From positions 1 through 32,334 of the forward strand of contig JAJBTC010000173.1 in assembly GCA_020861095.1 (NCBI GenBank): a DNA stretch of 32,334 bases, given 5' to 3'. Within the stretch, counting starts at the first letter, position 1. Every line of letters starts with the position of its first letter. This DNA is from Bacteroides sp. (GTDB taxonomy: Bacteria > Bacteroidota > Bacteroidia > Bacteroidales > Bacteroidaceae). A program made the translations under genes and the position numbers. Below the pieces are notes generated by a model that worked only from the letters and a program-made list of their open reading frames with translations, was not told where the DNA came from and ran no database searches. Shown here piece by piece: positions 14,622 to 22,358 of the stretch.

Positions 14622-15182
14622 TTACCCGGCTGCTTCTGGTTCTACTTCCCTGATCAGTTCCATTCCTTTCCGGATGGCCTCTTCATTCATGGGAATGAGG
14701 TGGTGATGTCGTTCGGGCAGTGTTTTCCGGAGAGCCTTGATCACACTTTCCAGGGATACTATGGGGCGTAGTTTCAACAGTCCGCCCAACACGATCATAT
14801 TGAACGCTTTGGCATTGTGCATCTCATTGGCAGCATCCATGGCATCGATCCGCCAGATCTGTATATCGGTGCGGGTAGGAGGATGAAGGATGCCATATCC
14901 ATCGTAGATCAGGATGCCACCCGGTTTCACTTTACTTTCAAATTTCTCCAGCGAAGGTTGGTTGAGTATAATCGCCGCATCGTATTTACTCAGGATCGGA
15001 GAGGAGATGCGCTGGTCACTGACAATAACCGTTACATTCGCTGTTCCTCCCCGCTGTTCGGGTCCGTAGGCTGGCATCCAGCTCACCTCTTTTCCTTCCA
15101 TCAGTCCGGAATAGGCCAATATCTTTCCCATAGACAGGACACCTTGTCCGCCAAATCCTGCTATAATAATCTCTTCTTTCAT
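14622..15182 (-). CDS. korC: 2-oxoacid:ferredoxin oxidoreductase, gamma subunit
   Basis: The 186-residue gamma subunit is of normal family length. It shows the N-terminal glycine-rich stretch IAGFGGQGVLSMGKILAYSG and the AYGPEQRGGTANVTVIVSD segment characteristic of this subunit, then a Rossmann-like part (AAIILNQPSLEKF, GGILIYDGYG) and AKAFNMIVLGGLLKL. It is the last gene of the operon, 27 bases after the beta subunit. The complex oxidatively decarboxylates a 2-oxoacid to acyl-CoA with reduction of ferredoxin, or runs in reverse to fix CO2. Sequence alone does not separate a 2-oxoglutarate enzyme (Kor) from a branched-chain 2-oxoacid enzyme (Vor). Confidence 0.9.
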   Translation of the reverse strand: MKEEIIIAGFGGQGVLSMGKILAYSGLMEGKEVSWMPAYGPEQRGGTANVTVIVSDQRISSPILSKYDAAIILNQPSLEKFESKVKPGGILIYDGYGILHPPTRTDIQIWRIDAMDAANEMHNAKAFNMIVLGGLLKLRPIVSLESVIKALRKTLPERHHHLIPMNEEAIRKGMELIREVEPEAAG

Positions 15183-15209
15183 GTGTACAATTAGCTTTGA
15201 GTGGACTGA

Positions 15210-15974
15210 TCATTCTTTGTCTTTCAGATCTCCCAGCGGATAATAGGGGAACATCTGTTCTTCCATCCACCGGTTTGACGCTTCGGGAGTCATTTTCCAT
15301 CCCGAGCTGCAGGTAGATACAATCTCCACCAGGTTCGAGCCTTTGCCTGCCATGGAGTTCTCAAAGGCTTTACGGATAGCCTTTTTGGCTTTGCGGATGG
15401 CGGGTACCGACTGTACCGACTGGCGGGTGACATACGCTGTACCTTCCAGTTGAGCGGCGAGTTCTGTGATCTTCAGGGGATATCTGTGCAGTTCCGTATC
15501 TCTGCCGTAGGGACAGGTGGAGGTCTTCATCCCTGTGAGTGTGGTCGGTGCCATCTGGCCACCCGTCATTCCATAGATCGCGTTATTGATAAAGACGATG
15601 GTGATATTCTCTCCGCGGTTGAGGGCATGTATGGTTTCTGCCGTACCTATACACGCCAGATCCCCGTCTCCCTGGTAAGTAAATACCAGACAGTCGGGCC
15701 AGAGACGTTTGATGCCGGTAGCTACCGCGGGTGCGCGACCGTGCGCGGCTTCCTGCCAGTCGATATCCAGATAGTTATAAATAAATACGGCGCAACCCAC
15801 CGGAGAGATACCAATGGTCTTCTCTTCCATACCCATCTCTTCAATGACTTCGGCAATGAGCTTATGTACTACTCCGTGGCTGCATCCCGGGCAGTAGTGC
15901 ATGGGAGTAGCATTCATCAGCGCAGGACGTCCGGCGACCAGATTTTCCGGTTTTATGATTTCTTCTATAGTCAT
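15210..15974 (-). CDS. korB: 2-oxoacid:ferredoxin oxidoreductase, beta subunit (TPP-binding)
   Basis: The 254-residue subunit carries the thiamine diphosphate site: GDGDLACIG (from residue 102) followed by the INNAIYGMTGGQMAPTT stretch (129-145), the GDG...NN pattern of TPP enzymes. MHYCPGCSHGVVHKL near the N-terminus (Cys28, Cys31) and PVGCAVF (Cys61) are usual in beta subunits of this short class, where cysteines may bind an iron-sulfur cluster. It is 12 bases downstream of the small membrane protein gene and 27 bases before the gamma gene. Confidence 0.93.
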   Translation of the reverse strand: MTIEEIIKPENLVAGRPALMNATPMHYCPGCSHGVVHKLIAEVIEEMGMEEKTIGISPVGCAVFIYNYLDIDWQEAAHGRAPAVATGIKRLWPDCLVFTYQGDGDLACIGTAETIHALNRGENITIVFINNAIYGMTGGQMAPTTLTGMKTSTCPYGRDTELHRYPLKITELAAQLEGTAYVTRQSVQSVPAIRKAKKAIRKAFENSMAGKGSNLVEIVSTCSSGWKMTPEASNRWMEEQMFPYYPLGDLKDKE

Positions 15975-15986
15975 ATCTTTCTCTTT

Positions 15987-16157
15987 TTATCTGTGGGTGA
16001 ACCGGATAAAAAACTCCATCACTTTCACAAAAAGGGATGCCGCGCATACATAAAAGAATATTCTTTTGTCATCCACCGCAAAGTAAGTGATGATGGAAGC
16101 AAGGGCTCCGATCAGGAAAAGTAAATTGAGTATACCTCTTATTTTATCGGGATTCAT
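15987..16157 (-). CDS. 56-residue two-segment membrane protein in the oxidoreductase operon
   Basis: Reading from the ATG at 16157 gives 56 residues. It starts MNPDKIRGIL, followed by a hydrophobic segment (NLLFLIGALASIITYFAV), a short charged turn (DDKR), a second hydrophobic segment (IFFYVCAASLFVKVMEFFI) and the basic end RFTHR. The predicted form is a two-pass inner-membrane protein. It fits snugly in the operon, 26 bases after the alpha gene and 12 before the beta gene, so it is very likely real and cotranslated. I do not recognise a named family. Placing the otherwise soluble oxidoreductase near the membrane is a possible role, but that is a guess. Confidence 0.75.
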   Translation of the reverse strand: MNPDKIRGILNLLFLIGALASIITYFAVDDKRIFFYVCAASLFVKVMEFFIRFTHR

Positions 16158-16183
16158 AAGCTGTATGGTTTAAAAGATTATAG

Positions 16184-17263
16184 TCAGAGTAATTTCTCTT
16201 TCAGTGCGCAGACAATCTCGTCCGGATCGGGTACAATGCCTCCCAATCTTCCGAAATGTTCTACCTTTACCCGCCCGTTTACCGCAAGGCGGATATCTTC
16301 TATCATCTGTCCGGCATTCAGTTCCAGGGAAAGGAATCCTTTCACCTTTCCGGCATATTGCGCGATCACTTCCGTAGGGAAGGGCCACAACGTAATGGGA
16401 CGCAGAATACCTACTTTGATTCCCTCTTCACGCGCGGTCTCCATGGCTTTCTGACCGATACGAGCCATAGATCCGAAGGCAACGATCAGGTAATCCGCAT
16501 CTTCACAGTTTACCTCTTCGTAACGCACTTCGCGGGCTTCGATCTCTTTGTATTTGGCCTGGAAGCGCAGGTTGTTGATCTCCATGGCATCGGGTTGCAG
16601 TTCCAGGGAAGTAATGATATTGGGTTTGCGGTCGCGGGTTTTACCCGTAGATGCCCACGGGCATTGCGCGATCAGCTCTTCTTCGGTCCGCCGGGGCTTT
16701 TGTGGCGGTAATACCACCTTTTCCATCATCTGCCCGATGACACCGTCTGCCAGCATCATCACCGGGTTGCGGTATGTGAAAGCCAGTTCGAAAGAGAGTG
16801 CCACAAAATCGGCCATTTCCTGTACGGAAGCCGGGGCCAGCGTGATCAGCCGGTAATCCCCGTGTCCGCCTCCTTTTACCGTCTGGAAATAGTCTGCCTG
16901 GCTGGGCTGGATGGTCCCCAATCCCGGGCCACCGCGCATCACATTCACGATCAGACAGGGCAGTTCTGCGCCGGCAATGTAAGATATTCCTTCCTGTTTC
17001 AGGCTGATCCCCGGACTGGAAGAGGAGGTAAGCACCATTTTTCCGCTGCCTGCCGCGCCGTAGACCATATTGATGGCAGCCACTTCGCTTTCTGCTTGTA
17101 AGACTACCATACCGGTGGTTTCCCAGGGCTTTTGCTCGGCCAGTGTTTCCAGAACCTCTGACTGAGGAGTGATGGGGTATCCGAAATACCCATCGGCCCC
17201 GCAACGGATAGCTGCGTACGCGATGGCTTCGTTGCCTTTCATTAATACAACTTCTTCTGTCAT
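16184..17263 (-). CDS. korA: 2-oxoacid:ferredoxin oxidoreductase, alpha subunit (KorA/VorB type)
   Basis: The 359-residue alpha subunit opens with LMKGNEAIAYAAIRCGADGYFGYPITPQ (residues ~7-34), where GYPITP is the hallmark of the pyrimidine-binding domain. It continues with AESEVAAINMVYGAAGSG and the SSSSPGISLKQEGISY stretch, then the second domain with YLIVAFGSMARIGQKA and VGILRPITLWPFP. Lengths of alpha, beta and gamma separately, without fusion, match the four-subunit class with a free ferredoxin subunit. It follows the ferredoxin gene by 12 bases. Bacteroidales homologues are usually annotated as 2-oxoglutarate or 3-methyl-2-oxobutanoate enzymes; the choice is open. Confidence 0.93.
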   Translation of the reverse strand: MTEEVVLMKGNEAIAYAAIRCGADGYFGYPITPQSEVLETLAEQKPWETTGMVVLQAESEVAAINMVYGAAGSGKMVLTSSSSPGISLKQEGISYIAGAELPCLIVNVMRGGPGLGTIQPSQADYFQTVKGGGHGDYRLITLAPASVQEMADFVALSFELAFTYRNPVMMLADGVIGQMMEKVVLPPQKPRRTEEELIAQCPWASTGKTRDRKPNIITSLELQPDAMEINNLRFQAKYKEIEAREVRYEEVNCEDADYLIVAFGSMARIGQKAMETAREEGIKVGILRPITLWPFPTEVIAQYAGKVKGFLSLELNAGQMIEDIRLAVNGRVKVEHFGRLGGIVPDPDEIVCALKEKLL

Positions 17264-17275
17264 ATAGAGGATGGT

Positions 17276-17500
17276 TTATAATTTTACTTTGTATACGGAT
17301 ATACAGCCGTCGGGACACACAATTGCGCAGGCGCTGCAACCAATGCAGGTATCTTCCAGCACCTGACAGGCGTAGTTGTATCCCTTGACGTTGACTTCTT
17401 TTCTGAGGGCAATGACCTGGAGCGGACAAGCCACCGCACAGAGATTGCATCCCTTGCAGCGTTCTGTGTCGACCACGATAGCTCCTTTAATTTTTGCCAT
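17276..17500 (-). CDS. korD: Ferredoxin-type delta subunit, two [4Fe-4S] clusters
   Basis: The 74-residue protein holds two complete CxxCxxCxxxCP motifs: Cys15, 18, 21 and 25 (CKGCNLCAVACP) and Cys52, 55, 58 and 62 (CIGCSACAIVCP). It is the electron-carrying subunit of the oxidoreductase encoded next to it, 12 bases upstream of the alpha gene and 12 bases after the TPR gene. Confidence 0.95.
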   Translation of the reverse strand: MAKIKGAIVVDTERCKGCNLCAVACPLQVIALRKEVNVKGYNYACQVLEDTCIGCSACAIVCPDGCISVYKVKL

Positions 17501-17512
17501 ATCTTAATGGGG

Positions 17513-17791
17513 TTATTGGTTGTACATATCTTTGTTGTAGAAACTGAGGATATCTGACAGCATCTCCCGTGCCTGGCAGGCAGGGCTGTCCGGATTCAGA
17601 TCGATGGCCTGCTGATAGCTGTTCATGGCCCGCTGCCAGTCAGACAATTTACAGTAGGCATTGCCTTGCAGGTAATAAGCTTGCTCTTTTTCTTCGTGGG
17701 TAGCCTGTGGCAGGAATGTATCTATAGCCTGTATCGCTTCTTCCACATTCCCTTGATTGATAAGCTCTTTGAAGAAATTTAGCTGATTCAT
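17513..17791 (-). CDS. Small TPR protein heading the oxidoreductase operon
   Basis: The 92-residue protein from the ATG at 17791 (MNQLNFFKELINQGNVEEAI) has about two tetratricopeptide repeats. The clearest is at residues ~34-67 (KEQAYYLQGNAYCKLSDWQ, then AMNSYQQAIDLNPDSPA). A longer open reading upstream passes through the promoter box and is rejected. It is the first gene of the operon, 12 bases before the ferredoxin subunit. TPRs bind proteins, so a role in assembling or holding the complex is plausible but not shown. Confidence 0.85.
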   Translation of the reverse strand: MNQLNFFKELINQGNVEEAIQAIDTFLPQATHEEKEQAYYLQGNAYCKLSDWQRAMNSYQQAIDLNPDSPACQAREMLSDILSFYNKDMYNQ

Positions 17792-17820
17792 GTGTACTTT
17801 GCTATTTCTATATTGCACTA

Positions 17821-17828
17821 CAAAGATA
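17821..17828 (-). promoter_or_regulatory. -7 box of the TPR-kor operon
   Basis: The minus strand reads TATCTTTG, a perfect TAnnTTTG match, about 30 bases before the ATG at 17791. The -33 element is not clear. This supports the shorter start of the TPR gene. Confidence 0.65.
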
Positions 17829-17889
17829 GCTTTTATTTGCAGATTCTCTGAACTGTGTATGTGAAAAATGAGAAAAAAGCCATGCAACA

Positions 17890-17938
17890 AAGGCCGGAAG
17901 GCTGACAGAATGCTATTTCTTTGTCGCCTTCCGGCCTT
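17890..17938 (-). terminator. Hairpin after the GH28 gene
   Basis: AAGGCCGGAAGGC (17890-17902) and GCCTTCCGGCCTT (17926-17938) are a perfect 13-bp inverted repeat with a 23-base loop, 21 bases after the GH28 stop codon. The T-run after it is short (CCTTTGTTG). It separates GH28 from the promoter of the next operon. Confidence 0.75.
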
Positions 17939-17959
17939 AAAAAGCCGTTGGAAAAGTAT

Positions 17960-19363
17960 TTATCGGACGGGTTTTCCGTTTATGTACAGATTATTGAAAG
18001 TAATGTCTCTGGCACCACTGATCTGATTGCCTCCTTCTTTTACATTGTTGAAATGACAATCTTCGAGGCTGACGTTGTAGACCTGATCACTTTCGTCGAG
18101 ACCGATGATCAGTATACCCAGTTTACTCTTCTCACTGGTTACGTTTTTCAGGTGTACATTGCGTACGGTAGGCACAAAATCCCGCTGGCAGTTTTCTCTG
18201 TTCTCATACTGAAGGTTGATGCGCAGAACGGCTTCTTTGCATTCTCCTACGGTAATGTTACGTACGAATACATTCTCAATGAGACCACCCCGGCAGGTAC
18301 TGGTCTTGATACGGATCACGCGGTCGAGCAGAGGACTGTCCATCTCGCAGTTCTCTACAAACAGATTGCGATATCCTCCGGAGATCTCACTGCCGATCAC
18401 GACTCCGCCGTGTCCGTTCTTCATCCGGCAATTGCGTACGATGATGTTTTCACTGGGAATGTCCCACTTGCGGCCATCGTTGTTACGTCCGGATTTAATG
18501 GCGATGCAATCGTCTCCCGTGTCGAACAGACAGTTCTCGATCCATACATTCTTGCAGGATTCCGGGTCGCAGCCATCCCCATTCGGTCCGCGGTTGAAGA
18601 TGGTTACCCCACGGACGATCATACTTTCGCAGAACAGGGGATGGATTACCCAGAACGGGGAATTCAAGAGCGTCAGGTCTTCGATCAGTACCGTATGACA
18701 ACTATAGAAATTGATCAGTTGCGGACGGAGGCCGTCTTCCGGGGTCATGACCCGTTTGTAGATCGGGGTGTGGGTTTCCGCGTACATCAACAGCTTGTCG
18801 CGTCCTCCGTTGCGCTGTGCCACCATTCCTTCTTCCCAACCGTATCGGGGAGCGCCGCACATAGGCCACCAGGCTTCTTTGGAACCCTGACCGTCAATGG
18901 TACCTTTACCTGTAAGGGCTATATTAGTCTCACCATGTGCATAGATAAGCGGACGGGCATTGTAGCAATCCACTCCTTCCCAGCGAGTGACTACTCCCGG
19001 GAAATATAAACTCTGATCTGTAGAGAACTTTAGGGTCGCACCTTCCGAAACATGGAGGTTGACATTGCTCTTTAACGTGATGGGACCTGTGTAGAATGTG
19101 CCTTCGGGAACAAGTACTGTACCTCCACCGGTCTGATTGCAGGCAATGATTGCCAGGTTGATCGCTTCGTGGCAGGGTTCGTCCGGCTGATCGGTAACAG
19201 CACCAAAATCGGTGATGTTGAAGATACGATCCGGAAAATGTGTCCGTTTGATGGATGCTTCGATCCGGGCACTCTCTTCAAAGGCTTTATCCATATCAAT
19301 GGGATCTGCCCAGATGAGCAGGGCAAACAACAAAAGGATGGTTGAAGTAAGTAGTCTTTTCAT
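17960..19363 (-). CDS. GH28 polygalacturonase-like glycoside hydrolase
   Basis: The 467-residue protein has a signal peptide (MKRLLTSTILLLFALLIWAD) and then a right-handed beta-helix. Its start FNITDFGAVTDQ, with a GGGTVLVPEGTFYTGPI segment, is the pectinase N-terminal turn. The GH28 catalytic set is visible: Asp263 and Asp266 in PNGDGCDPESC, Asp284-Asp285 in DTGDDCIAIKSG, His318 in NGHGGVVIGSE, and the RIKT motif at 351-354. It should hydrolyse alpha-1,4 galacturonic acid links or a related pectin bond in the periplasm; endo or exo action cannot be told. It seems monocistronic, with a TATTTTTG box upstream and a terminator hairpin downstream. Confidence 0.93.
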   Translation of the reverse strand: MKRLLTSTILLLFALLIWADPIDMDKAFEESARIEASIKRTHFPDRIFNITDFGAVTDQPDEPCHEAINLAIIACNQTGGGTVLVPEGTFYTGPITLKSNVNLHVSEGATLKFSTDQSLYFPGVVTRWEGVDCYNARPLIYAHGETNIALTGKGTIDGQGSKEAWWPMCGAPRYGWEEGMVAQRNGGRDKLLMYAETHTPIYKRVMTPEDGLRPQLINFYSCHTVLIEDLTLLNSPFWVIHPLFCESMIVRGVTIFNRGPNGDGCDPESCKNVWIENCLFDTGDDCIAIKSGRNNDGRKWDIPSENIIVRNCRMKNGHGGVVIGSEISGGYRNLFVENCEMDSPLLDRVIRIKTSTCRGGLIENVFVRNITVGECKEAVLRINLQYENRENCQRDFVPTVRNVHLKNVTSEKSKLGILIIGLDESDQVYNVSLEDCHFNNVKEGGNQISGARDITFNNLYINGKPVR

Positions 19364-19406
19364 GGTAATATTCGTTTCTGGTAGATTATCGGAAATATCT
19401 CTGCTA

Positions 19407-19414
19407 CAAAAATA
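19407..19414 (-). promoter_or_regulatory. Possible -7 box for GH28
   Basis: The minus strand reads TATTTTTG, which matches TAnnTTTG, 43 bases before the ATG at 19363. No -33 TTTG is apparent. Confidence 0.4.
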
Positions 19415-19589
19415 GGGGTTTGTATAAGAGGAATTACGTGACTTTTTGATCGAAATGGTGTATTATTTGACCTTCCGGTTGAATGTATAGGTAGGATTTC
19501 CTTCCGGGTTATGAAAAGAAAAAGGTCATTCACAGAAAATACTTTCCGGAATAACCCTTTGTTTTATTATAGAAAAAACTCTTTCTTTT

Positions 19590-20024
19590 TTACCTGACAG
19601 GTATTTTTTCGATCCGTTTTTGATGACGTCCACCTTCAAATTCCGTAGAGAAGAATTTCTCTAAGATACGGTCTGCCTCATCCATAGAGATAAAACGTGC
19701 GGGCAGTACAAGTACGTTGGCATCGTTGTGCTGACGTGCCAGTTCGCAGATCTCAGGGTTCCAACAGAGTGCCGCCCGTATACCCTGATGCTTGTTGAGG
19801 GTCATGTTTATACCGTTGCCACTGCCGCAGACAGCAATTCCCGGATAACACTTTCCGTTTTCTACTGCATCGGCCAGTGGGTGAGCAAAGTCTGCGTAAT
19901 CACAACTTTCCGCAGAGTGAGTTCCGAAATCCATATACTCCCATCCTTTGGTTTCCAGCCATTGGCAGATATAAGTTTTCATTTCATAGCCGGCATGGTC
20001 GGAACAGATCGCTATTGTTTTCAT
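19590..20024 (-). CDS. rpiB: Ribose-5-phosphate isomerase B
   Basis: This RpiB/LacAB-family isomerase of 144 residues interconverts ribose 5-phosphate and ribulose 5-phosphate. Visible active-site elements are SDHAGYEMK (Asp9, His10), the phosphate-binding VCGSGNGINM with catalytic Cys66, GIRAALCWNP, and QHNDANVLVLPAR with His99-Asn100. It follows tkt on the same strand, but a strong terminator lies between them, so expression may depend on read-through or a weak own promoter. With tkt it would connect arabinose-derived pentose phosphates to the pentose phosphate pool. Confidence 0.96.
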   Translation of the reverse strand: MKTIAICSDHAGYEMKTYICQWLETKGWEYMDFGTHSAESCDYADFAHPLADAVENGKCYPGIAVCGSGNGINMTLNKHQGIRAALCWNPEICELARQHNDANVLVLPARFISMDEADRILEKFFSTEFEGGRHQKRIEKIPVR

Positions 20025-20076
20025 TGTGCAATTGTGGTTGTCGGGATAATACCCGGTATGTGTTATTTATAGAAAA

Positions 20077-20106
20077 ACGGCCACAATCGGAGAGGAATGT
20101 GGCCGT
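20077..20106 (-). terminator. Terminator between tkt and rpiB
   Basis: ACGGCCACA (20077-20085) and TGTGGCCGT (20098-20106) form a perfect 9-bp stem with a 12-base loop. On the minus strand it is followed by TTTTTCTAT, the usual U-tract. It lies 15 bases after the tkt stop codon and 52 bases before the rpiB start. Confidence 0.85.
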
Positions 20107-20121
20107 AGAAAGATCGTATGT

Positions 20122-22134
20122 TTATGCTAACATTTCTTTTACCTGATTGTATACGTTCTCAGCCGTGAAGCCCAGTTTCTCGTCCAATACCTTGTAAGGT
20201 GCTGAGAAACCGAATGATTCCAGACCGAAAACTTTACCGTGGCATCCTACCAGTCCCTGCAGGTTGACAGGCAATCCGGCAGTCAGTCCGAACACTTTCG
20301 CATCCGCAGGGATCACAGACTCCTGGTATTCTTTGCTCTGGCTACGGAACAGGCCTTCGGACGGAGCAGAAACAATACGCAGTTTGATGCCGTCTTTACG
20401 AAGCAATTCGGCTCCGGCTACCAATGTAGCAACTTCCGAACCTGATGCGACGAGGACCACGTCCGGATTCTCATCTGACCCGGCTACGATATAAGCTCCC
20501 TTAGCGGCCTGAGCATAGTCATTGCCTTGGGGAAGTTCTTTGATATCCTGACGGGAGAAGATGAGTCCTGTGGGAGTGGAAGTATTTTCCATGGCCATTT
20601 TCCATGCCTGGGTAGTCTCTTCCGCATCGGCCGGACGCAAAACCAACATCGAGTTGTGTCCTTTGTGGTTTTTCAGTTTTTCCATCAGGCGGATCTGAGC
20701 TTCCTGTTCCACCGGTTCGTGGGTAGGACCATCTTCACCTACACGGAATGCATCGTGTGTCCAGATGAATTTTACCGGCAGTTCCATCAGAGCAGCCATA
20801 CGTACAGCGGGTTTCATGTAATCAGAGAACACAAAGAAAGTACCGCAGGCGGGGATCACTCCTCCGTGAAGGGCCATACCGATACATACACAAGCCATCG
20901 TGAATTCGGATACGCCTGCCTGCAGGAAAGCTCCCGTGAAATCACCTGGTTTGAAAGCGTGAGTTTTCTTCAGGAAGCCATCTGTCTTATCCGAATTGGA
21001 AAGGTCTGCCGAAGCTACGATCATATTTTCTACCTCTGTAGCCAATACACCCAACACCGTAGCAGAAGCATTGCGTGTAGCTGCACCCGGTTTTTGTTTA
21101 ATGGCACTCCAGTCGACCGAAGGAGCTTTGCCGGAGAAGAACTGTTCCAGTTTGGCAGCCAGTTCCGGATTGGCTTTGGCCCAGGATTCTTTGGACTCTT
21201 TGCGATCGGCAACGATCTTTTTCAGCTCCTCCGCACGTTTGGCATACATTTCTGCTACTTCCGGGAAGATCACAAATGGGTTTTGCGGATCGCCGTTCAG
21301 GTTCTTGATGGTGTTTATATAAGCATCTCCACCCAGCGGTGCGCCATGCGTGGCAGTACTGGCTTCATAGCTCGACCCGTCTGCTTTGCGGGCACCCTTA
21401 CCCATTACCGTCTTTCCGATGATCAGTACAGGTTGCTCTTTCACCGCTTTGGCTTTTACCAGTACTTCACGAATGGCATCTGTATCATTCCCGTTGATGG
21501 TAAATACTTTCCATCCCCAGGCTTCATATTTCTTAGCCACATCTTCTGTCATAACCTCTTCGGTGGGAGTAGACAGCTGAATATCATTTGAATCATAGAA
21601 CATGATCAGGTTGTCCAGTCCAAGGTGTCCGGCTATGCGTCCGGCGCCCTGAGAGATCTCTTCCTGGATGCCTCCGTCGGAGATATAAGTATAGATCGTC
21701 TGATTCATCTGGTCGCCGAACCGGGCTTGCAGGAATTTGGCTGCGATAGCTGCTCCCACAGCATAAGTATGTCCCTGCCCCAACGGACCTGATGTGTTCT
21801 CCACACCACGGGCTATGTCCCGTTCCGGATGTCCCGGAGTGGGGCTACCCCATTGGCGGAATTCTTTCAATTCATCCAATGTATATTTTCCGGTAAATGC
21901 CAATACAGAGTATAGCATAGGTGACATATGACCTGGGTCAAGGAAGAAACGGTCGCGACCTTCCCAGGCCGGATTTTCCGGATCATATACCAGAAACTCT
22001 GAGAAGAGCACGTTTACAAAGTCCGCGCCTCCCATAGCGCCTCCCGGATGTCCGGAATTGGCTTTTTCAACCATGGATGCAGCAAGAATTCTGATGTTAT
22101 CCGCTGCGCGGTTCATAAGCTTAATATCGTTCAT
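20122..22134 (-). CDS. tkt: Transketolase
   Basis: Full-length transketolase (670 residues) that moves two-carbon units between sugar phosphates. The N-terminus carries KANSGHPGGAMGGADF with His29 and the TPP motif ISDGGIQEEISQG (Asp153 onward, where most enzymes have GDG). The middle domain includes FTGAFLQAGVSEFTMACVCIG and THDAFRVGEDGPTHEPVEQ; the C-terminal domain ends with VFGLESFGFSAPYKVLDEKLGF. The start MNDIKLMNRAADNIR is the ATG at 22134. A TATCTTTG box lies 27 bases upstream. It sits between GH51 and rpiB. Confidence 0.97.
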   Translation of the reverse strand: MNDIKLMNRAADNIRILAASMVEKANSGHPGGAMGGADFVNVLFSEFLVYDPENPAWEGRDRFFLDPGHMSPMLYSVLAFTGKYTLDELKEFRQWGSPTPGHPERDIARGVENTSGPLGQGHTYAVGAAIAAKFLQARFGDQMNQTIYTYISDGGIQEEISQGAGRIAGHLGLDNLIMFYDSNDIQLSTPTEEVMTEDVAKKYEAWGWKVFTINGNDTDAIREVLVKAKAVKEQPVLIIGKTVMGKGARKADGSSYEASTATHGAPLGGDAYINTIKNLNGDPQNPFVIFPEVAEMYAKRAEELKKIVADRKESKESWAKANPELAAKLEQFFSGKAPSVDWSAIKQKPGAATRNASATVLGVLATEVENMIVASADLSNSDKTDGFLKKTHAFKPGDFTGAFLQAGVSEFTMACVCIGMALHGGVIPACGTFFVFSDYMKPAVRMAALMELPVKFIWTHDAFRVGEDGPTHEPVEQEAQIRLMEKLKNHKGHNSMLVLRPADAEETTQAWKMAMENTSTPTGLIFSRQDIKELPQGNDYAQAAKGAYIVAGSDENPDVVLVASGSEVATLVAGAELLRKDGIKLRIVSAPSEGLFRSQSKEYQESVIPADAKVFGLTAGLPVNLQGLVGCHGKVFGLESFGFSAPYKVLDEKLGFTAENVYNQVKEMLA

Positions 22135-22161
22135 AAGAAATAATTAAGTTATATTATTATG

Positions 22162-22169
22162 CAAAGATA
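22162..22169 (-). promoter_or_regulatory. -7 box of tkt
   Basis: The minus strand reads TATCTTTG, a perfect TAnnTTTG, 27 bases before the tkt ATG. The region upstream of it is AT-rich with no clear -33 TTTG. It implies tkt can be transcribed separately from the glycosidase genes. Confidence 0.65.
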
Positions 22170-22180
22170 GTTATTGAATT

Positions 22181-22350
22181 GAGAATTAAAATTGAAAATT
22201 GGGAATTAATTGCCCTCTTTTTATTATATCTCAGACTAATGGTCTGCGATAACTGATGATTGTTTGATCAACCGTTTATTAATCAAAACTTTTGTAATAG
22301 ACCAATTGTTCATACGTTAACAACATCGTATGGATTCTCAATTTTCAATT
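22181..22350. repeat. Inverted AT-rich repeats in the GH51-tkt gap
   Basis: AAATTGAAAATTGGGAAT (around 22190-22206) matches the reverse complement of ATTCTCAATTTTCAATTC (22333-22350) at 16 of 18 positions. The pair flanks about 125 bases of AT-rich DNA between GH51 and tkt. The same kind of AATTG-rich sequence appears upstream of araA. It may be a mini-element or a leftover of simple repeats. Confidence 0.45.
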
Positions 22351-22358
22351 CTTCATTC

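Noticed and set aside
17921..19009. 362-residue plus-strand open frame opposite GH28
   Set aside because: GH28 on the minus strand has a signal peptide and all catalytic motifs; the plus frame has no recognisable domain and runs through the terminator hairpin.
20527..21591. 354-residue plus-strand open frame opposite tkt
   Set aside because: Transketolase on the other strand is complete and conserved; the antisense frame is a codon-bias artefact.
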